Below, one piece after another: positions 37,484-40,694 of a DNA stretch of 40,694 nucleotides (position 1 is its first letter; each line of letters opens with the position of its first letter). The stretch is taken from the NCBI GenBank assembly GCA_014359745.1, contig JACIYW010000008.1, forward strand, positions 1 through 40,694, in the 5' to 3' direction. A program made the translations under genes and the position numbers. Below the pieces are notes generated by a model. That model saw only the letters and a program-made list of their open reading frames with translations, made no database searches and was not told the DNA's origin. The stretch comes from Paracoccaceae bacterium (lineage in GTDB: Bacteria; Pseudomonadota; Alphaproteobacteria; Rhodobacterales; Rhodobacteraceae).

Positions 37484-38389
37484 TCAGGCGCGTTGCAGCT
37501 TCACCGGCTCGGTGCGCGCGAGGCGCAGGAAATGCGCCATGAAGGGCTGGATGGCGTCCTCGGTGCGGGTCGCCGCATAGAGCCGCTTGGTCAGGCCATG
37601 TTCGGTGACGGGACGTGTGATGTAATCGGGCTGATATTTCACCTCGCGCAGCACCCAGTCGGGCAGCACCGCCACACCGCGATTCGAGGCGACCAGCATC
37701 AGGATCACCGCCGTCAGTTCCACCTGCCGCACAGCTTTCGGCTCGACCCGCGCGGGCGTGAGCAACTGGGTGAAAATGTCCGAGCGGCCCCGGTCGATCG
37801 GATAGGTGATCAGCGTCTGATCGGCGAAATCCTCGGCCTCGATAAAGGGTTTCGCGGCCAGCGGAGAATTGGCGGCGGCGATGAAGGTCGGCGCATAATC
37901 GAAGAGCGGGTTGAAAGTGACGCCCTCGATCTCTTCGGGATCCGAGGAGATCACCAGATCCACCTCTTCGCGCGCAAGCGCGGGCAGCGCCTTGAAGGCC
38001 AGTCCGGGGCGGATATCCACGTCGATATCGGGCCAGGCATGGCGGAAACGCTCCAGCACCGGGAAGAGCCAGTCGAAACAGGCATGGCACTCGATCGCGA
38101 TATGCAGGCGGCCCGCGCGGCCCGAGCGCAGCGCCTCGAACTCGGCCTCGGTCGCGGCGATCTCGGGCAGGATACGCTCGGCCAGCCGCAACAGCTTCAT
38201 CCCCGCCGCCGACAGTTTCAAGGGCTTCGAGCGGCGCACGAACAGCTCCACCCCCGCCTGATCTTCCAGCCCCTTGATTTGATGCGACAGCGCCGATTGT
38301 GTTATGTGCAGAACATCCGCCGCCTTCGCGAGCCCGCCCGCATCGTGAATCGCCTTGATCGTGCGCAGGTGCCGGAACTCGAGATGCAT
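37484..38389 (-). CDS. metR: LysR-type regulator of methionine synthesis
   Basis: The 301-residue product (start 38389, MHLEFRHLRTIKAIHDAGG) has the helix-turn-helix AADVLHITQSALSHQIKGLEDQAG, followed by the MetR-like effector domain (HIAIECHACFDWLFPVLERFRHAWP), which in MetR binds homocysteine. It lies back-to-back with metF, the classic MetR target, with a dyad in the 93-bp gap, so I assign it with fair confidence. No clear Shine-Dalgarno sequence is seen. Codon use matches metF and suhB, not the genes left of 36.86 kb. Confidence 0.9.
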   Translation of the reverse strand: MHLEFRHLRTIKAIHDAGGLAKAADVLHITQSALSHQIKGLEDQAGVELFVRRSKPLKLSAAGMKLLRLAERILPEIAATEAEFEALRSGRAGRLHIAIECHACFDWLFPVLERFRHAWPDIDVDIRPGLAFKALPALAREEVDLVISSDPEEIEGVTFNPLFDYAPTFIAAANSPLAAKPFIEAEDFADQTLITYPIDRGRSDIFTQLLTPARVEPKAVRQVELTAVILMLVASNRGVAVLPDWVLREVKYQPDYITRPVTEHGLTKRLYAATRTEDAIQPFMAHFLRLARTEPVKLQRA

Positions 38390-38402
38390 CTTGTAGTTAC
38401 GC

Positions 38403-38426
38403 TCATAACCATTTTGAGGATTATGA
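38403..38426. promoter_or_regulatory. Dyad between metR and metF
   Basis: TCATAA (38403-38408) and TTATGA (38421-38426) form a perfect 6-bp inverted repeat with a 12-bp spacer in the divergent promoter region. This is the expected position of a MetR operator, although the half-sites differ from the E. coli TGAA/TTCA pattern. Confidence 0.6.
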
Positions 38427-38482
38427 GTTTGTCTCACAAAGCCCGATCTGGCACAAGAGAGCGAACGAAAGGACATATTCCC

Positions 38483-39349
38483 ATGACGACGCCCAAGGTC
38501 AGCTTCGAATTCTTCCCGCCCCAGACGCTCGATGCGTCCTTCCGGCTGTGGGAAACCGCGCAGGTCCTGGCGCCGCTCCAGCCGGAATTCGTCTCGGTGA
38601 CCTATGGCGCGGGCGGCACGACGCGCAAGCTGACCCATGAAGCGGTCGGCACGATCCACAAGAATTACGGGCTAAACGTGGCCGCGCACCTGACCTGCGT
38701 GGAGGCGACCCGCGCCGAGACGATGGAGATCGTGAACTCCTATGCCGAGGTGGGCGTGACCGAGATCGTGGCGCTGCGGGGCGATCCGCCGAAAGGCGCC
38801 AAGGGCTTCGTTCCGCATCCCGAAGGCTTTGCGTCGTCGGTCGAGCTGATCGAGGCGCTGGCCGAGGATGGCCGCTTCACGATCCGCGCAGGCGCCTATC
38901 CTGAGCCCCACCCCGAAGCCGCCGATCCGCTGGCCGACGTGCGCTGGCTCAAGCGCAAGGTCGAGGCGGGCGCGACCTCGGCGATCACCCAGTTCTTCTT
39001 CGAGGCCGAGACCTTCTTCCGCTTTCGCGACGCCTGCGAGCGCGAAGGGATCACCGCCAAGATCATCCCCGGCATCCTGCCGATCCAGTCCTGGAAAGGC
39101 GCGAAGAACTTCGCCCAGCGTTGCGGCACCTCCATCCCCGCCTGGGTCGAGGAAGCCTTCGAGGCCGCGATCCGCGACGACCGCGAGCAGCTGCTGGCCA
39201 CCGCGCTGTGCACCGAGCTTTGCGACAAGCTGATCGAGGGTGGCGTGGAGGATCTGCATTTCTACACGCTCAACCGCCCCGGCCTGACCCGCGACGTCTG
39301 CCACGCGCTAGGTGTGACGCCCGAAGCGGTGCTGGAAAACGTCGCCTGA
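38483..39349 (+). CDS. metF: Methylenetetrahydrofolate reductase
   Basis: FAD enzyme that reduces 5,10-methylene-THF to 5-methyl-THF for methionine synthesis. The 288-residue product (ATG 38483, AAAGGACA nine bases upstream) shows SFEFFPPQTLDASFRLWET with the catalytic Glu, FVSVTYGAGGTTRKLTHE, AHLTCVEATRAE, ALRGDPP, AGAYPEPHPEA, ITQFFFEAETFFRF and LHFYTLNRPGLT. Length and motifs are normal. It is divergent from metR and ends 27 bp before a terminator. Glycine codons by hand count are 17 GGC, 2 GGG and 2 GGT, unlike the GGG-rich thiolase at 34-35 kb. Confidence 0.96.
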   Translation: MTTPKVSFEFFPPQTLDASFRLWETAQVLAPLQPEFVSVTYGAGGTTRKLTHEAVGTIHKNYGLNVAAHLTCVEATRAETMEIVNSYAEVGVTEIVALRGDPPKGAKGFVPHPEGFASSVELIEALAEDGRFTIRAGAYPEPHPEAADPLADVRWLKRKVEAGATSAITQFFFEAETFFRFRDACEREGITAKIIPGILPIQSWKGAKNFAQRCGTSIPAWVEEAFEAAIRDDREQLLATALCTELCDKLIEGGVEDLHFYTLNRPGLTRDVCHALGVTPEAVLENVA

Positions 39350-39375
39350 AAGGGCGGTGGAACGGAGTGACTGAA

Positions 39376-39403
39376 GGGGGCCCGGCTGGGTCCTTTTTCT
39401 TTG
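39376..39403 (+). terminator. Rho-independent terminator of metF
   Basis: The stem GGGCCC (39378-39383) pairs with GGGTCC (39388-39393), including one G-U, across a GGCT loop. It is followed by TTTTTCTTT. Confidence 0.75.
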
Positions 39404-39520
39404 TGGGTAGACGAATGGGTGATGTCAGCTTTGCGGACCAATTAGGCGTCAATATCTGCCAACTTAAAATTTGCTTTTAGTCAGCTACTCAAAGCCGCAT
39501 GGGGTCAGAGACATGCTGTG

Positions 39521-40585
39521 TTAGCCGCTTAGTTCCCAGTTCCGACGAAGATAGTCGTCGAACATTGGGACAGTAAAATCTATGTCGCCATACTGAGGGC
39601 TATAAATCATACCTTTTGCGATGATTTGCGCCCGACGAGGTCCTAACTTGGAAGGAGGTTCCCCAAGCCTCTCAGCGACTTCAGAAGACCGGTAAGGTCC
39701 CTTGCCGAGTTCTGCCATCGCGATCACATATTCGCGTTCCTTTGGCGTTAGTCGATCAAAGCGAACTTGGAAGAACCCTTCATCCAATCGCCGCAAAGCA
39801 TTCTCAGTAGCTTTTTCAATATCGAGGTCACTAATAGGAGATTCGTTTGCGGTATTCCAAGATTGGAACCCCCATTCCTGCAGAAAATAAGGATAACCCT
39901 CTGTGATTTCGCGAATTTTTTCCGGCGCGCTAGACCTGATTTCTTCTCCCTCGTCATTTATTGGTTCGCGAATCGCTTTTAAGGCAGCTTCTTCGTCCAG
40001 CGCTCCGACTTTTGGGTATGAAAAGAGTCGCTCCGCATATGATTTGGCATCTCCCGAAAGACCAGCCAGCTGCGGAAGACCCGCGCCGAAAAAGATGACT
40101 GGAAGCTGTTTTTGGCCGATTTTATGAATAGCGACAATGAGAGCCGCGAGCTCCTCTGAATCCAAGTATTGAACTTCATCGATTAGGAGGCACCAACCTT
40201 TTCCAGCTGCTTTCGCGGCACTTCCAATCGCAACAAACATATCCGCAAGATCATATTCTAAGTTTCCACTATCTGCCACGCCAGGCTCTGGATCGACGGA
40301 AAGTGACCAGTCACCGATCTGAACCTTGAATACACTTGCGAAGCTTCTCAGCGCCTTCATCGCATCGTGCGTTTTCGTTTTCGCCGCCTCTATCAGCGAG
40401 AGCTTTCGAAGCACTTGTTGCATTTTGGGGTACAAAAGTTCCGCGAGCGGCTTGTCCTCTGGAGCCTCGATAACAGAGGTTAAATAGCCAGATTTTTCGG
40501 CTTCATTTTCGATAGTGTTCAGCAAGACGGTCTTGCCAGTTCCGCGTAACCCTAAGAGCATTTGTGATCTAGGGTCAGGATTCAT
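39521..40585 (-). pseudogene. AAA/STAND-like ATPase, 5' end removed by an insertion sequence
   Basis: The product has Walker A GLRGTGKT, Walker B WCLLIDEVQYLDSEE with the ATP-sensing Asp-Glu, and a C-terminal winged-helix region (ERLGEPPSKLGPRRAQIIAKGMI). It belongs to stand-alone 'ATP-binding protein' ATPases of the AAA_16/Orc1-like group. In that family about 40 residues (RPPVLVGRD-like) precede Walker A; here they are replaced by the end of an IS element. A frame can begin at the ATG 40585 (MNPDPRSQ) that overlaps the transposase stop, giving 354 residues, so a shortened protein might be made. Base composition is far lower in GC than the rest of the window, marking recent acquisition. Confidence 0.75.
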
Positions 40586-40694
40586 AACCAGAACATGACG
40601 ACGGCAGCGAGGGCGCAGGCTGAGAGGAAGACCTTGGGGCATCTGTCGTAGCGGGTGGCGACGCGGCGCCAGTCCTTGAGGCGGGCAAAGCTGT
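40571..40694 (-). mobile_element. IS5-family (IS427-like) element, end only
   Basis: The end of an insertion sequence reaching beyond the window. The transposase 3' end (see next entry) is followed by AATCCTGACCCTAG, which I take as the terminal inverted repeat, abutting a CTAG tetranucleotide at 40569-40572. IS427-type elements often target such sites with a TA duplication. The other end is not visible, so target duplication and inverted repeat cannot be checked. Confidence 0.65.
40582..40694 (-). CDS. IS5-family transposase, C-terminal fragment
   Basis: The last 36 codons of the transposase run into the window end and read SFARLKDWRRVATRYDR, then CPKVFLSACALAAVVMFWL and stop. The RYD..P...LSA-x-x-LAA pattern is the C-terminal end of IS427-group DDE transposases. 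The DDE residues lie outside the window. It is incomplete only because the window ends. Confidence 0.88.
   Translation of the reverse strand, partial: SFARLKDWRRVATRYDRCPKVFLSACALAAVVMFWL

Noticed and set aside
38390-38482. SAM riboswitch upstream of metF
   Set aside because: The 93-bp gap holds divergent promoters and a dyad and leaves no room for a riboswitch. No SAM-II pseudoknot pattern is visible.

Overview
The window reads as chromosomal DNA of an alphaproteobacterium of the Rhodobacteraceae (Rhodobacter/Gemmobacter/Rhodovulum-like). The GC content is very high, and the gene pairings are typical of the family: a bolA-grxD pair beside purL, tkt divergent from a zapA unit, argC-ccmE, and a gene-transfer-agent type holin/endolysin pair next to ccmF. 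No rRNA, tRNA or CRISPR array was found. All assignments come from reading translations and motifs; no database search was possible.

Layout. 1-7 kb: 3' part of aroB, a DEAD-box helicase, ssb, a lytic transglycosylase, an HNH nuclease, an esterase/alkA pair and a small YdcH-like gene. 7.1-7.9 kb: a largely non-coding stretch with short tandem repeats. 7.9-11 kb: transketolase, divergent from a coiled-coil protein and zapA. 11.1-12.4 kb: a small, lower-GC, two-gene accessory insert of unknown function, next to a repeat-containing hairpin region. 12.5-16.3 kb: grxD, bolA, a cupredoxin with a Met/His-rich repeat, and purL. 16.4-21 kb: a candidate small RNA or long 3' end, then a LysR regulator divergent from a fused indolepyruvate:ferredoxin oxidoreductase, with a perfect LysR-type dyad between them. 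21-28.1 kb: murI, a lipoprotein, argC, and a cytochrome c maturation block (ccmE...ccmF-ccmH) split by the lysin-holin pair. 28.5-35.2 kb: an aminotransferase, ftsK, and a MarR-maiA-thiolase unit.

At about 36.86 kb the sequence changes character. A 5'-truncated comEC is joined head-on in the same orientation to a 3'-truncated suhB, and codon use shifts from GGG-rich to GGC-dominated glycine. This is either a real deletion or recombination scar or an assembly chimera. Beyond it lie metR and metF, divergent around another dyad. The window then ends in low-GC DNA with an AAA ATPase whose 5' end is cut off by an IS5/IS427-type insertion sequence that runs off the window.

The best candidates for undescribed biology are the two-gene insert at 11.1-12.4 kb with its adjacent three 11-bp repeats inside a hairpin, the lysis cassette embedded in the ccm locus, and a dispersed GAGTATTTT...CCAAGATGGA-type motif found in several intergenic spaces.
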